DNA from: Enterovibrio paralichthyis
GTDB taxonomy: Bacteria > Pseudomonadota > Gammaproteobacteria > Enterobacterales > Vibrionaceae
Assembly (NCBI RefSeq): GCF_019209835.1
Contig: NZ_JAHUTS010000004.1
Coordinates: 1 to 64,000 of the forward strand
Direction: 5' to 3'
Length of the DNA: 64,000 nucleotides
Both the position numbers and the translations under genes were made by a program. This document shows, piece after piece, positions 17,102-25,891 of the stretch; position 1 is the stretch's first letter; each line of letters begins with the position of its first letter. The notes under the pieces are model-generated. The model had not been told where the DNA came from. It saw only the letters and a program-made list of their open reading frames with translations, and did no database searches.

Positions 17102-17906
17102 ACTTAAACTCCGCCCAAATCGGTGCGTGGTCTGAAGGCTTCTCAATACCACGCAGTTCATAGTCGATACCGGTATCGATGCATTCGGCTGCCAAAGATG
17201 GCGTAGCCAGAATCACGTCAATGCGCAGACCACGGTTGTCATCAAAACCGCGGGAGCGGTAATCAAACCACGAGAACTTGTCATCAACATCTGGGTATTG
17301 CTGGCGGAAAGTGTCTACAAAACCCCAGTCCATCAGGGTGGCCAGCATCTGGCGTTCTTGCGGTTGGAATGAACACTTGCCGGTTTTCAGCCAGCGTTTG
17401 CGGTTAACTTCACCGATGCCGATGTCTAAATCAATTGGGCTGATGTTGATGTCACCCATCACAATCAGCTTCTCGTCATTGCTGCGAGAGCTGTTCAGGT
17501 AAGTCATCAAATCCTGGTAAAACTTCACTTTGGCCGGGAACTTGGTTTCGTGCTCAATGTTCTCGCCCTGTGGGAAATAGCCGTTCAGTACGGTCACTTC
17601 GCTGCCATCTTCTTTTTTGAAGGTTGCCATAATCATTCGGCGTTGGGCGTCATCTTCATCCGTTGGGAAGCCTTTTTGAACGCTCAGCGGTTCTTGTTTG
17701 CACAGCATTGCGACGCCGTAGTGGGCTTTCTGGCCGTGAAAATAGACTTTGTAACCCATGGCTTCGACGTCTTCGACTGGAAAGGCTTCGTCGTGAACCT
17801 TGATTTCCTGAAGACCGATAACGTCGGGTTGGTGTTTTTCAATCAGCGCCTGAAGTTGATGAAGGCGGGCGCGCAATCCATTGATATTAAAAGAAATGAC
17901 TTTCAT
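17100..17906 (-). CDS. xthA: Exodeoxyribonuclease III
   Basis: 268 residues, same length as E. coli XthA. Metal/active-site motifs are all present: FNINGLRAR at the start, GLQEIKV, NGYFPQG, VMGDINISP, WFDYRS and the final SDHAPI. It is the AP endonuclease/3'-5' exonuclease of base-excision repair. Its TAG stop codon is fused to the end of the CTCTAGT array, so the array forms the start of the 3' untranslated region. Confidence 0.96.
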   Translation of the reverse strand: MKVISFNINGLRARLHQLQALIEKHQPDVIGLQEIKVHDEAFPVEDVEAMGYKVYFHGQKAHYGVAMLCKQEPLSVQKGFPTDEDDAQRRMIMATFKKEDGSEVTVLNGYFPQGENIEHETKFPAKVKFYQDLMTYLNSSRSNDEKLIVMGDINISPIDLDIGIGEVNRKRWLKTGKCSFQPQERQMLATLMDWGFVDTFRQQYPDVDDKFSWFDYRSRGFDDNRGLRIDVILATPSLAAECIDTGIDYELRGIEKPSDHAPIWAEFK

Positions 17907-18095
17907 GCTGACTTACTTCTCTTTGTCTGAAATGCGTTGAGTGCCACTTAGTGTATCTGAATCTTCCCTAACGCGCTGAACAATAACGGTTGTTTTATCG
18001 CGGTAGGATCAGGGCTGTTGGCGGCAAATTCTTACCTTTGCAACTATGCTTTAGAAATGATGCGGTTACAGCTTTTGCGCTGAAGGAGGAGCAGC

Positions 18096-18527
18096 ATGAA
18101 TCTGAAGACACTGACAAAAATGGTCTCCATATCGGGTTTGGTACTTCTGCTGGCTGCGTGCAGCGAAACCGGCGACTTTACCCAGGAACAGATTTGCCGT
18201 GCCAGCATTGCAGCGATAAAAGGCAAGAGCCCAACCGTGATGGTGGTAGATAAAACGGAAGTGGAAGCAGAAACCGAACTCAATATCTTCCATATCTCTT
18301 ACAAGCGCCCGGATGACGGCAAGAAATGGCACTTTCGCTGCAAGATAGACAAGAAGCGCGCCGTGTGGGCACAGGGTAAAGATGGTCGCTGGCGCGATCA
18401 GGCCCAGGATCCGACGATTCGTTTTTCCATAGAAGGTGATGAACTGAACATCAATGAGACCTTTCCTGATGGCAGCGCGGCCGCCAACGTTTCCTTCAAT
18501 ATTTCCCTGTTAGGCGACAACTCCTGA
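18096..18527 (+). CDS. Small lipoprotein of unknown function
   Basis: 143 residues. A type II signal peptide ends in the lipobox LLAAC, followed by SETGDFTQEQIC, so the mature protein is probably anchored in the outer membrane. The mature part holds three further cysteines or charged beta-rich segments (WHFRCKIDKKRAVWA). Strong ribosome site AAGGAGGAGCAGC. I do not recognise a family with confidence; it stands alone between xthA and the reductase. A GC-rich imperfect hairpin with a TTCG loop follows near 18533-18564. Confidence 0.75.
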   Translation: MNLKTLTKMVSISGLVLLLAACSETGDFTQEQICRASIAAIKGKSPTVMVVDKTEVEAETELNIFHISYKRPDDGKKWHFRCKIDKKRAVWAQGKDGRWRDQAQDPTIRFSIEGDELNINETFPDGSAAANVSFNISLLGDNS

Positions 18528-18658
18528 TCTTCCAGCGCCTGGTGCTTCGGCACTGGGTGCGCTGTTCGGAAATTTCGAACGACTCTGACAAATCCACCTT
18601 ACCGACATTCGGCATCACTGTTCATATACTGCCTTCAACAGTTTAGAGGAGGAATGGT

Positions 18659-19627
18659 ATGGGCAAGTTAGTGGAAGGTGTTTGGCGAGATGTCTGGTAT
18701 GACACCAAAGCATCCGGTGGAAAATTTATCCGTGAAGATGCCGGTTTCCGCTCCTGGGTAACAGAATCTGGCGAGGCTGGACCCACCGGAGACGCCGGTT
18801 TTAGCGCTGAATCCGGGCGGTATCATCTCTATGTCTCCCTTGCCTGTCCTTGGGCACACCGCACTTTGATATTCCGAAAACTCAAAGGGCTGGAGTCGCA
18901 CATCTCTGTCTCGGTCGTGAGCCCGGATATGCTGGAAAACGGCTGGCAGTTTGATGAGCCAGAGCCACTTTATGGCTTTAACTTCATGCACCAGATCTAT
19001 ACCAAGGCCAAACCGGATTACACCGGCCGTGTGACTGTGCCAGTGCTTTGGGATAAAAAAACGGAAACCATTGTCAGCAACGAATCTTCAGAAATCATCC
19101 GCATGTTCAATGATGCATTTAACGGTTTAACGGGTAACACGGAAGATTTCTATCCAATGGCGCTTCGCAATGTGATTGAGGAGTGGAACGGGTACATCTA
19201 TCCGAATATCAACAATGGCGTGTATCGCAGCGGTTTTGCCACCACACAGCAAGCCTATGAAGAGGCTTATGAGAGCCTGTTCTCTGCGCTGGATTCAGTG
19301 GAAGTACACCTTGCGACAAACCGTTACTTGGCAGGGGATAAGATCACCGAAGCGGATTGGCGTCTGTTTACGACCCTGGTGCGGTTTGATCCTGTGTACG
19401 TGGGACATTTCAAATGTAACCGCCAGCAAATCGCCCAGTACAAAAACCTGTTTGGTTACCTGAAGGAGCTTTATCAGGTACCGGGTGTGGCGGAAACCGT
19501 GGACATGTATCACATCAAGCGCCATTACTATTACAGCCACGACACGATCAACCCAACGCGGGTGGTACCTAAAGGGCCTGAGCAGGATTTGTGGGCACCA
19601 CACGGTCGTGATGCCATTGGCCAATAA
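18659..19627 (+). CDS. yqjG: Glutathionyl-hydroquinone reductase (YqjG/EcsG family)
   Basis: 322 residues, matching the Xi-class glutathione transferase family. The catalytic cysteine is in SLACPWAHRTLIFRKLKGLE; VPVLWDKKTETIVSNESSEI is the glutathione site; NPTRVVPKGP is the family's C-terminal signature. It reduces glutathionyl-hydroquinones to hydroquinones in the cytosol. ATG at 18659 follows AGAGGAGGAATGGT. Monocistronic by context, with a terminator at 19655-19682 shared with the convergent tRNA genes. Confidence 0.92.
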   Translation: MGKLVEGVWRDVWYDTKASGGKFIREDAGFRSWVTESGEAGPTGDAGFSAESGRYHLYVSLACPWAHRTLIFRKLKGLESHISVSVVSPDMLENGWQFDEPEPLYGFNFMHQIYTKAKPDYTGRVTVPVLWDKKTETIVSNESSEIIRMFNDAFNGLTGNTEDFYPMALRNVIEEWNGYIYPNINNGVYRSGFATTQQAYEEAYESLFSALDSVEVHLATNRYLAGDKITEADWRLFTTLVRFDPVYVGHFKCNRQQIAQYKNLFGYLKELYQVPGVAETVDMYHIKRHYYYSHDTINPTRVVPKGPEQDLWAPHGRDAIGQ

Positions 19628-19654
19628 GTATTGAGACAGGAAATAGAAGATGTA

Positions 19655-19682
19655 AAAAAGCCAGCTCGATGAGCTGGCTTTT
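19655..19682. terminator. Bidirectional terminator, reductase gene / tRNA-Tyr operon
   Basis: AAGCCAGCTC / GAGCTGGCTT with loop GAT, A run before and T run after; serves convergent transcription units. Confidence 0.93.
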
Positions 19683-19688
19683 CAATGA

Positions 19689-19773
19689 TGGTGGTGGGAG
19701 AAGGATTCGAACCTTCGAAGGCGGAGCCGTCAGATTTACAGTCTGATCCCTTTGGCCACTCGGGAATCCCACC
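19689..19773 (-). tRNA. tRNA-Tyr (GTA), copy 4 of transcript
   Basis: 85 nt including encoded CCA. Class II tRNA with long variable arm; the minus strand begins GGTGGGATTCCCGAG, anticodon GTA lies in CAGACTGTAAATCTG, and the T arm reads GGTTCGAATCC. Last gene of the four-tRNA transcript. Confidence 0.97.
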
Positions 19774-19838
19774 ACGAGTTATTCTGATTGTATGCTGCGC
19801 TGCGGAAATCAAACGAACATCGCCGCGAAGCTGAAAGA

Positions 19839-19923
19839 TGGTGGTGGGAGAAGGATTCGAACCTTCGAAGGCGGAGCCGTCAGATTTACAGTCTGATCCC
19901 TTTGGCCACTCGGGAATCCCACC
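19839..19923 (-). tRNA. tRNA-Tyr (GTA), copy 3 of transcript
   Basis: Sequence identical to the neighbouring copies over 85 nt, with encoded CCA; separated by 65-nt spacers that are themselves almost identical. Confidence 0.97.
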
Positions 19924-19988
19924 ACGAGTTATTCTGATTGTGTGCTGCGCTGCGGAAATCAAACTAACATCGCTGCGAAGCTGAAAGA

Positions 19989-20073
19989 TGGTGGTGGGAG
20001 AAGGATTCGAACCTTCGAAGGCGGAGCCGTCAGATTTACAGTCTGATCCCTTTGGCCACTCGGGAATCCCACC
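19989..20073 (-). tRNA. tRNA-Tyr (GTA), copy 2 of transcript
   Basis: Identical 85-nt copy with encoded CCA and GTA anticodon. Confidence 0.97.
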
Positions 20074-20140
20074 ACGAGTTATTCTAGTTGTCTGCTCCAC
20101 CGCGGAAATCGAAACGAACATCGCCATGAAGCGCAGTAAA

Positions 20141-20225
20141 TGGTGGTGGGAGAAGGATTCGAACCTTCGAAGGCGGAGCCGTCAGATTTACAGTCTGATC
20201 CCTTTGGCCACTCGGGAATCCCACC
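20141..20225 (-). tRNA. tRNA-Tyr (GTA), copy 1 of transcript
   Basis: Promoter-proximal 85-nt copy, identical to the others. The spacer after it (20074-20140) is 67 nt and the most diverged of the three, which suggests the later copies arose by more recent duplication of a 150-base unit. Confidence 0.97.
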
Positions 20226-20241
20226 ACGCTGTGCGGGGCGC

Positions 20242-20269
20242 ATATTATCAAACGACTCTATTCTGTAAA
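20242..20269 (-). promoter_or_regulatory. Promoter of the tRNA-Tyr operon
   Basis: On the minus strand: -35 TTTACA (20264-20269), 16-bp spacer, -10 TAATAT (20242-20247), then the GC-rich discriminator GCGCCCC typical of stringently controlled stable-RNA promoters. Confidence 0.75.
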
Positions 20270-20504
20270 GCACTTTTCTTGAAAATGCTGTGCGTTTGCT
20301 GGTTTTTTCGGCGCTAGAGTACGTATTAACAACGGAAGGCGGAATTTTGTCAGTGTAAGGCCATCTAAGCGAAGCGTATGTAGGTACCCGTTTGGGCTGG
20401 AAGCGATTAAAGCGCGCAAATCTTTTACTGGATTTACACTTCTTTACCGCACGAAACATAGGCATAGAGTAGACTATCGCCAGTTGTTATTTACGGTTAA
20501 TAAA

Positions 20505-21572
20505 ATGAAAAACAAACTTCTTTTCACTGCCGTTGTTGTTTTAGGTGCTGCAGGCTATTTTGCCTGGCAAGGAAAACCCGATGCAGCTGAAAAAAATGCC
20601 GGTCGTCCGGCAAGACCTGCGATTGCCGTTGCTACGGCGCAGGTAGAATCGCGTCCTGTGGCGCGCAGCCTCTCTTTGATTGGTAACCTCAAGTCAGAAA
20701 ACTCAGTTGTGATTGCCCCGCAAGTGGCGGGAAAAATAGAGCAAGTCTATGTGACAGCCGGACAGGAAGTGAAAGAAGGTGACGCGCTGCTAACGCTCGA
20801 TACTGACAAAGCCAAAGCCAGTGTGGCGGAAGCGCAGGCGGTTTACAGCGACGAGCAGCGTAAACTGGCTGAGTTTTCCAAACTGCACAAACGTGGCGCA
20901 CTGACCAAAACCGAACTGGATGCCCAGCAGGCGAGCGTCGATGTGGCCAAAGCGCGTCTGGATGCAGCTAAAGCTGATTTGGATGACCGCTTTATCAAAG
21001 CGCCATTCGCCGGCACTGTGGGTTTGGTTGATATCACCCGCGGCCAGTTGGTTTCTGTCGGTGAATCCCTGCTAAATCTTGATGACCTTTCCCTGATGCA
21101 ACTGGATGTCAACGTACCGGAGCAGTATCTGTCTGAACTGAGCAAAGACATTGAAGTAGTTGCACATTCCAAAGCGTGGCGTGACAAAACTTTTGACGGC
21201 GCACTGACTGCTGTCGACTCCCGTGTTAATGACGACTCGCTGAACCTGCGCGCGCGCATCAATATCGACAACAAGGCTCGCCTGTTGCGCCCGGGCATGA
21301 TGATGGAAGCGACGATGGCGTTTGCGCCGGCCGTTAGCGCGGTGATTCCTGTACAAGCCATTGAATATTCAGGTACCAAACGTTTTGTTTATGTTGTTGA
21401 TGAGCAAGGCACTGCCCACCGCACAGAAGTGAAACTGGGTGCGCGTATTGATAACCTGGTGACCGTGGAAAGCGGCATTGAGATTGGCGACCGCATCGTG
21501 GTGCAGGGGCTGGTCAGTATGCGCGATGGCACAAAAGTGAACGATCTGACTGCTGCGAAAGGTGACAAATAA
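20505..21572 (+). CDS. RND efflux periplasmic adaptor subunit
   Basis: 355 residues from the ATG at 20505. An N-terminal uncleaved signal/anchor (KLLFTAVVVLGAAGYFAW) is followed by the lipoyl half-motif VVIAPQVAGKIEQVYVTAGQ, a coiled-coil hairpin (about 105-160), the second lipoyl half DDRFIKAPFAGTVGLVDI, and the beta-barrel and membrane-proximal domains. It links the inner-membrane pump to an outer-membrane TolC-type channel. The pump gene follows with no gap (stop TAA, then ATG). No lipid-attachment cysteine. Resembles the vibrio VexE/VexG group, but I cannot assign which. Confidence 0.92.
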   Translation: MKNKLLFTAVVVLGAAGYFAWQGKPDAAEKNAGRPARPAIAVATAQVESRPVARSLSLIGNLKSENSVVIAPQVAGKIEQVYVTAGQEVKEGDALLTLDTDKAKASVAEAQAVYSDEQRKLAEFSKLHKRGALTKTELDAQQASVDVAKARLDAAKADLDDRFIKAPFAGTVGLVDITRGQLVSVGESLLNLDDLSLMQLDVNVPEQYLSELSKDIEVVAHSKAWRDKTFDGALTAVDSRVNDDSLNLRARINIDNKARLLRPGMMMEATMAFAPAVSAVIPVQAIEYSGTKRFVYVVDEQGTAHRTEVKLGARIDNLVTVESGIEIGDRIVVQGLVSMRDGTKVNDLTAAKGDK

Positions 21573-24500
21573 ATGTGGTTGTCAGATGTCTCTGTTAAGC
21601 GGCCGGTGGTCGCGATTGTACTGAGCTTACTGCTGTGTGTGTTCGGTATTGTCTCATTCAGCAAACTGGCAGTGAGAGAATACCCGGATATCGACAGCCC
21701 GGTGGTGTCGGTAATGACCCGCTATGCTGGTGCGTCTGCCAGCATCATGGAAAGCCAGATCACCCAGGTATTGGAAGATGAACTTTCCGGTATCAGCGGC
21801 ATTGAAGAAATTACCTCGGTCAGCCGCAACGGTATGTCACGCATCACCATCGAATTCAATATCGACTGGGATCTGACGGAAGGCGTCAGTGATGTACGTG
21901 ATGCCGTCGCCCGTGCCCAGCGCCGGTTGCCGGATGAAGCCAACGAGCCAATTGTTTCCAAGTCCAATGGTTCGGGCGAAGCGTCGATGTACATCAACCT
22001 CGCATCGCCTGAAATGGATCGTACACAGCTGACTGAATATGCCCAGCGTGTGCTGGAAGATAAGTTCAGCCTGCTGACCGGTGTCAGCTCGGTCGAGCTA
22101 TACGGTGCGCTGTATAAAGTCATGTATGTGCGTCTGGATCCTGTGCTGATGGCAGGCCGTGGCGTGACGACGGATGACATTACCTCTGCACTTCGCAGGG
22201 AAAACCTTGAAAGCCCGGGCGGCGAAATCCGAAACGACATCACCAAGATGACTGTGCGTACTGAGCGTTTGTACCAGACGCCGGAAGACTTTCAGTATCT
22301 GGTGGTGCGCACTGCCAATGACGGCAGCCCGATTTACCTCAAAGATGTGGCTGACGTTTATATCGGCTCCCAGAACGAAAACGCGACCTACAAAAACAAC
22401 GGCGTGAACAACCTCAGTCTTGGCATTGTGCCGCAGTCTGATGCCAATCCGCTGGATGTTTCTGTTGCTGTTCGCCAGCTGGTCGATGAGTTCCAACCGT
22501 TTTTGCCGCAAGGCGCATCGCTTTGGGTGGATTACGATTCAACCATCTTTATCGAGCGTTCGATTGATGAAGTGTACAGCACCCTGTTTGTCACCGGTGC
22601 GCTGGTGATTCTGGTTCTCTATATCTTTATCGGACAGGTGCGCGCCACGCTGATCCCTGCCGTGACGGTGCCGGTCTCGCTGGTGTCTGCCTTTATCGCG
22701 GCATACTTCTTCGGTTTCTCTATCAACCTCCTGACCCTGATGGCACTTATTCTGGCGATTGGTCTGGTGGTGGATGATGCCATCGTGGTGGTGGAAAACA
22801 TGTTCCACCATATCGAAAAGGGCGAAACTCCGCTGGTGGCGGCCTACAAAGGGACGCGCGAAGTGGGCTTTGCCGTCGTGGCAACCACAGCCGTGCTGGT
22901 TATGGTGTTCCTGCCAATCTCCTTTATGGAAGGCATGGTGGGCAAGCTGTTCACCGAGTTCTCGGTCTTGCTGGCCATGGCAGTGATCTTCTCCTCCATT
23001 GTGGCACTGACCCTGACCCCTGTGCTTGGCAGTAAGATCCTCAAAGCCAACGTAAAACGCGGAGCCTTCAACCGTATGGTTGATGCATTCTTTGAGAAAG
23101 TTGAAAACGTCTATCGCAAGATAGTCACCGGCGCAGTGAAAGCCCGTTTTGTTGCGCCTTTGGTGATCCTTGCCTGTATTGGCGGCAGCTTCTATCTGCT
23201 GAAAAATCTGCCTGCTCAGCTGGTGCCACAGGAAGACCGTGGCGTACTGATGGCCTTTGTGAAAGGTGCAGAGGGTACGGCTTACAACCGCATGGTCGGC
23301 AACATGGAAGAGATTGAGCGCCGTCTGATGCCGCTGGTAGAAGAAGGCCTGCTGACCTCTATTTCCATGCAGGCTCCGGCTTTCGGTGGCATGGCGGGTG
23401 ACCAGACAGGTTTTGTGATCATGCAGCTGGAAGACTGGGACAACCGTGATCAAACCGCAGGTGAGGCATTGAACCGTGTCCGCAAAGAGCTGGCGGGCAT
23501 CCCGGATATTTTTGTCCGTGCCTTCCTGCCGGGTTTCCGTGGCGGTTCGAGCGAGCCGGTGCAGTTTGTGCTGGGCGGCCCTGACTATCAGGAGCTGAAC
23601 AAGTGGGCGCAACTGCTGCTGGATGAAGCCAAAGCCAGCCCAATCCTGCAGGGTGCTGATTTGGATTACGCAGAAACCACGCCTGAACTGGTGGTGAAAA
23701 TTGACCGCCAGCGCGCAGCTGAGCTTGGGATCAGTGTGGATGAAGTCTCCAACACCATGGAAATCATGTTGGGCGGTAAGAGCGAAACCACCTTTGTTGA
23801 CCGTGGTGAAGAGTTTGACGTTTATCTGCGGGGCGATGAATCACGCTTTAACAGCAAAGATGACATCAGCCAGATTTACATGCGTACCCGCACAGGCGAG
23901 TTGGTGAGTCTCGATACCTTGGCAGAGGTGGAAGAGGTGGCTTCAGCGCAAACCCTGCGCCACTTCAACAAGCAAAAATCCATCACCCTGAAAGCAAACC
24001 TTGGCGACGGTTACACTCTGGGGGATGCCCTGGATTTTATGGATGCCAAAGCGATCGAGTTGCTGCCTGCTGATATTTCCGTGAGTTACTCCGGTGAGTC
24101 TGCCGAGTTCAAGGACAACCAGAGCAGTATTCTGGTGGTGTTTGGTCTCGCACTTCTGGTTGCCTATTTGGTGCTGGCCGCGCAGTTTGAAAGCTTTATC
24201 AACCCGCTGGTGGTGATGCTGACCGTACCAATGGGTATTTTCGGTGGCTTTATTGGACTGTGGCTGACCCAGCAGGGGCTTAATATCTACTCGCAAATCG
24301 GCATGATCATGTTGATTGGTATGGTCACTAAAAACGGCATCCTTATCGTCGAATTTGCCAACCAGTTGCGTGACCGAGGTGTGGTGTTTGAACAGGCAAT
24401 CATTGATGCCTCTGTGCGTCGTCTGCGCCCGATTTTGATGACAGCGTTTACCACCATCATTGGTGCTATTCCGCTGATTGTTTCAACCGGTGCTGGCTAT

Positions 24501-24701
24501 GAAAGCCGAGTGGCGGTAGGTACGGTGATCTTTGCGGGTATGGCGTTTGCCACGGCAGTGACTTTGCTGGTTATTCCGGCCATGTACCGTCTACTGTCTG
24601 TGAAGACCCACTCGCCGGGTTATGTGGAAGCCCAGCTCAATGCAGAGCTGGAGCAGTTCAAACCACATCGTCCGGGACATGGGGATTTCAAACCACACTA
24701 A
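21573..24701 (+). CDS. RND multidrug efflux permease (HAE1-like)
   Basis: 1042 residues with the duplicated 6+6 membrane layout. The proton-relay aspartate pair is in GLVVDDAIVVVENM (TM4), and the TM10 lysine region is MVTKNGILIVEFANQ. Porter-domain landmarks include GVSSVELYGALYKVMYV and SISMQAPAFGG. Substrate range cannot be read from the sequence. It is co-transcribed with the adaptor; no outer-membrane factor is present, so it must use TolC encoded elsewhere. The C-terminal tail is histidine/proline rich (FKPHRPGHGDFKPH). Confidence 0.94.
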   Translation: MWLSDVSVKRPVVAIVLSLLLCVFGIVSFSKLAVREYPDIDSPVVSVMTRYAGASASIMESQITQVLEDELSGISGIEEITSVSRNGMSRITIEFNIDWDLTEGVSDVRDAVARAQRRLPDEANEPIVSKSNGSGEASMYINLASPEMDRTQLTEYAQRVLEDKFSLLTGVSSVELYGALYKVMYVRLDPVLMAGRGVTTDDITSALRRENLESPGGEIRNDITKMTVRTERLYQTPEDFQYLVVRTANDGSPIYLKDVADVYIGSQNENATYKNNGVNNLSLGIVPQSDANPLDVSVAVRQLVDEFQPFLPQGASLWVDYDSTIFIERSIDEVYSTLFVTGALVILVLYIFIGQVRATLIPAVTVPVSLVSAFIAAYFFGFSINLLTLMALILAIGLVVDDAIVVVENMFHHIEKGETPLVAAYKGTREVGFAVVATTAVLVMVFLPISFMEGMVGKLFTEFSVLLAMAVIFSSIVALTLTPVLGSKILKANVKRGAFNRMVDAFFEKVENVYRKIVTGAVKARFVAPLVILACIGGSFYLLKNLPAQLVPQEDRGVLMAFVKGAEGTAYNRMVGNMEEIERRLMPLVEEGLLTSISMQAPAFGGMAGDQTGFVIMQLEDWDNRDQTAGEALNRVRKELAGIPDIFVRAFLPGFRGGSSEPVQFVLGGPDYQELNKWAQLLLDEAKASPILQGADLDYAETTPELVVKIDRQRAAELGISVDEVSNTMEIMLGGKSETTFVDRGEEFDVYLRGDESRFNSKDDISQIYMRTRTGELVSLDTLAEVEEVASAQTLRHFNKQKSITLKANLGDGYTLGDALDFMDAKAIELLPADISVSYSGESAEFKDNQSSILVVFGLALLVAYLVLAAQFESFINPLVVMLTVPMGIFGGFIGLWLTQQGLNIYSQIGMIMLIGMVTKNGILIVEFANQLRDRGVVFEQAIIDASVRRLRPILMTAFTTIIGAIPLIVSTGAGYESRVAVGTVIFAGMAFATAVTLLVIPAMYRLLSVKTHSPGYVEAQLNAELEQFKPHRPGHGDFKPH

Positions 24702-24713
24702 TGAAAACACAGG

Positions 24714-24748
24714 AAGAGCAGATCCTAGAATGTTAGGTCTGCTCTTTT
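24714..24748 (+). terminator. Terminator of the RND operon
   Basis: AAGAGCAGA / TCTGCTCTT, extended by CCTA/TAGG inside, followed by TTTT. Confidence 0.85.
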
Positions 24749-24820
24749 GTTTTCAAGCATCCATTGGTATGTTTTATCTCCATAACCATCAAAAAATATC
24801 GAAGATAAAGGAAGTAAGTC

Positions 24821-25138
24821 ATGTCGGATAAACTGACCCAAGAACAACAAGATCAGCTGGATGCGGCAACGTTTCGCCGTTTCCTGTCTCACCTCGATAA
24901 CCACAAAGAAGTGCAGAATATCGACCTGATGATCCTGGCGGATTTTTGCCGTAACTGCCTTGGCAAATGGTACAAGGCGGAAGCGGACAAACTGGGCGTG
25001 GACGTGAGTGATGAAGAAGCTCGCGAGCGTGTTTATGGCATGCCTTACAGCGAATGGAAGGAAAAGCACCAGCTTCCTGCTACCGATGAGCAGATGGCGG
25101 CATTCAACGCGCGCCAGAAAGCCAAAGAAGGCAAGTAA
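24821..25138 (+). CDS. DUF1244 family protein
   Basis: 105 residues. The family block HKEVQNIDLMILADFCRNCL near residues 45-65 is well conserved and includes two cysteines (CRNC). It is a small helical cytosolic protein of unknown function, common in proteobacteria. Ribosome site AGGAAGTAAGTC precedes the ATG. It converges on the MsrA-like gene over a shared hairpin. Confidence 0.88.
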   Translation: MSDKLTQEQQDQLDAATFRRFLSHLDNHKEVQNIDLMILADFCRNCLGKWYKAEADKLGVDVSDEEARERVYGMPYSEWKEKHQLPATDEQMAAFNARQKAKEGK

Positions 25139-25155
25139 GTTAAGCCATACCAGAG

Positions 25156-25178
25156 AAAGCGCCAACCGGCGCTTTTTT
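25156..25178. terminator. Bidirectional terminator, DUF1244 / MsrA-like
   Basis: AAAGCGCC, loop AACC, GGCGCTTT and a T run; it touches the last base of the MsrA-like gene's stop codon. Confidence 0.9.
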
Positions 25179-25696
25179 CATGCCTGCTGTTTGTAAACTT
25201 CGTCACGCAGGAATTGCGCGGCTTGTGGCGTGATCGCGCGTGGAAAACCCAACGCGAGTGCTTTGAGTTTCGGTAATATCGTTCGCTGGCAAAACGGTTT
25301 CTCCGGTTGACGCCAGAAATAGTCCTGTTGCTTTGCCGGGTTAGGGTAAAAAGCGAGAAACGGCAAAGCCTGTGTCACGACAGCTTCGCCGTTTTCCAGT
25401 GCTGCAGATGCGATAGCTTGCTTGCAGCGTATCAATTGGGCGCTATCCATTGGATAAACGGCACTGGGGTACTTTCCACGCGCACTGTGATTCGCCGTTG
25501 CCGCATGGGAAGAAAGATGGATACGGACTAACGCATTGAGAGGCAGGATTTTCTCATCCAACTCCATCAGCGCTGCTTCGACAAAATGACTGCCTCGGGT
25601 TTTGACAAAACCCTGTTCGACAGAGGAAACGCCGCGCACTGCGCGGAATATTGCTTCCATACACCAATAACAAGTACCGCTGACAGCAAGGTACAT
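25178..25696 (-). CDS. Divergent MsrA-like (peptide methionine sulfoxide reductase) protein
   Basis: 172 residues. The N-terminus SGTCYWCMEAIFRAV keeps the MsrA GCFWxxE pattern, with the catalytic cysteine and a second cysteine three residues later, and FVEAALMELDE corresponds to the family's AEVVxVxFD strand. Downstream the usual HDPTxxNRQGxDxGxQYRS segment is replaced by HLSSHAATANHSARGKYPS, so the substrate pocket is remodelled. It may be a specialised or inactive MsrA. The gene is alone and divergent from the DUF2975 pair. Confidence 0.7.
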   Translation of the reverse strand: MYLAVSGTCYWCMEAIFRAVRGVSSVEQGFVKTRGSHFVEAALMELDEKILPLNALVRIHLSSHAATANHSARGKYPSAVYPMDSAQLIRCKQAIASAALENGEAVVTQALPFLAFYPNPAKQQDYFWRQPEKPFCQRTILPKLKALALGFPRAITPQAAQFLRDEVYKQQA

Positions 25697-25891
25697 GGCT
25701 TGTCTCCTTTAAGAACGCCGACATTGATAAAAACCGGGCTTGTGCGGTGTTGCTTTCATTGTTGCCAAATTGACCATTCAAATTCTGTCATTTTGCTAAT
25801 CTCAGTAATAATAAATTATCGAATAACGATAAATTATTATTGATCTATTTGTTAGTGATGCTATCTTGAAGATCGCAACTAAGGAGAATGC

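Larger units (their letters stand above)
19689..20225. repeat. Tandem array of ~150-base units (tRNA plus spacer)
   Basis: Units start at 19689, 19839, 19989 and 20141. The 65-nt spacers at 19774 and 19924 differ at only a few positions, indicating duplication by unequal recombination; the third spacer differs more. Confidence 0.93.

Noticed and set aside
19531..20127. 198-codon minus-strand open frame with three repeats of EWPKGSDCKSDGSAFEGS
   Set aside because: It is the translation of the tandem tRNA-Tyr genes and spacers; the peptide is a known artefact of tRNA arrays, as are the opposite-strand frames at 19988-20317 and 20079-20465.
22539..23612. 357-codon minus-strand frame inside the RND pump gene
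   Set aside because: Histidine/glutamine-rich antisense shadow of a strongly conserved coding sequence; the same applies to 43648-44676 opposite the yejE/yejA genes.
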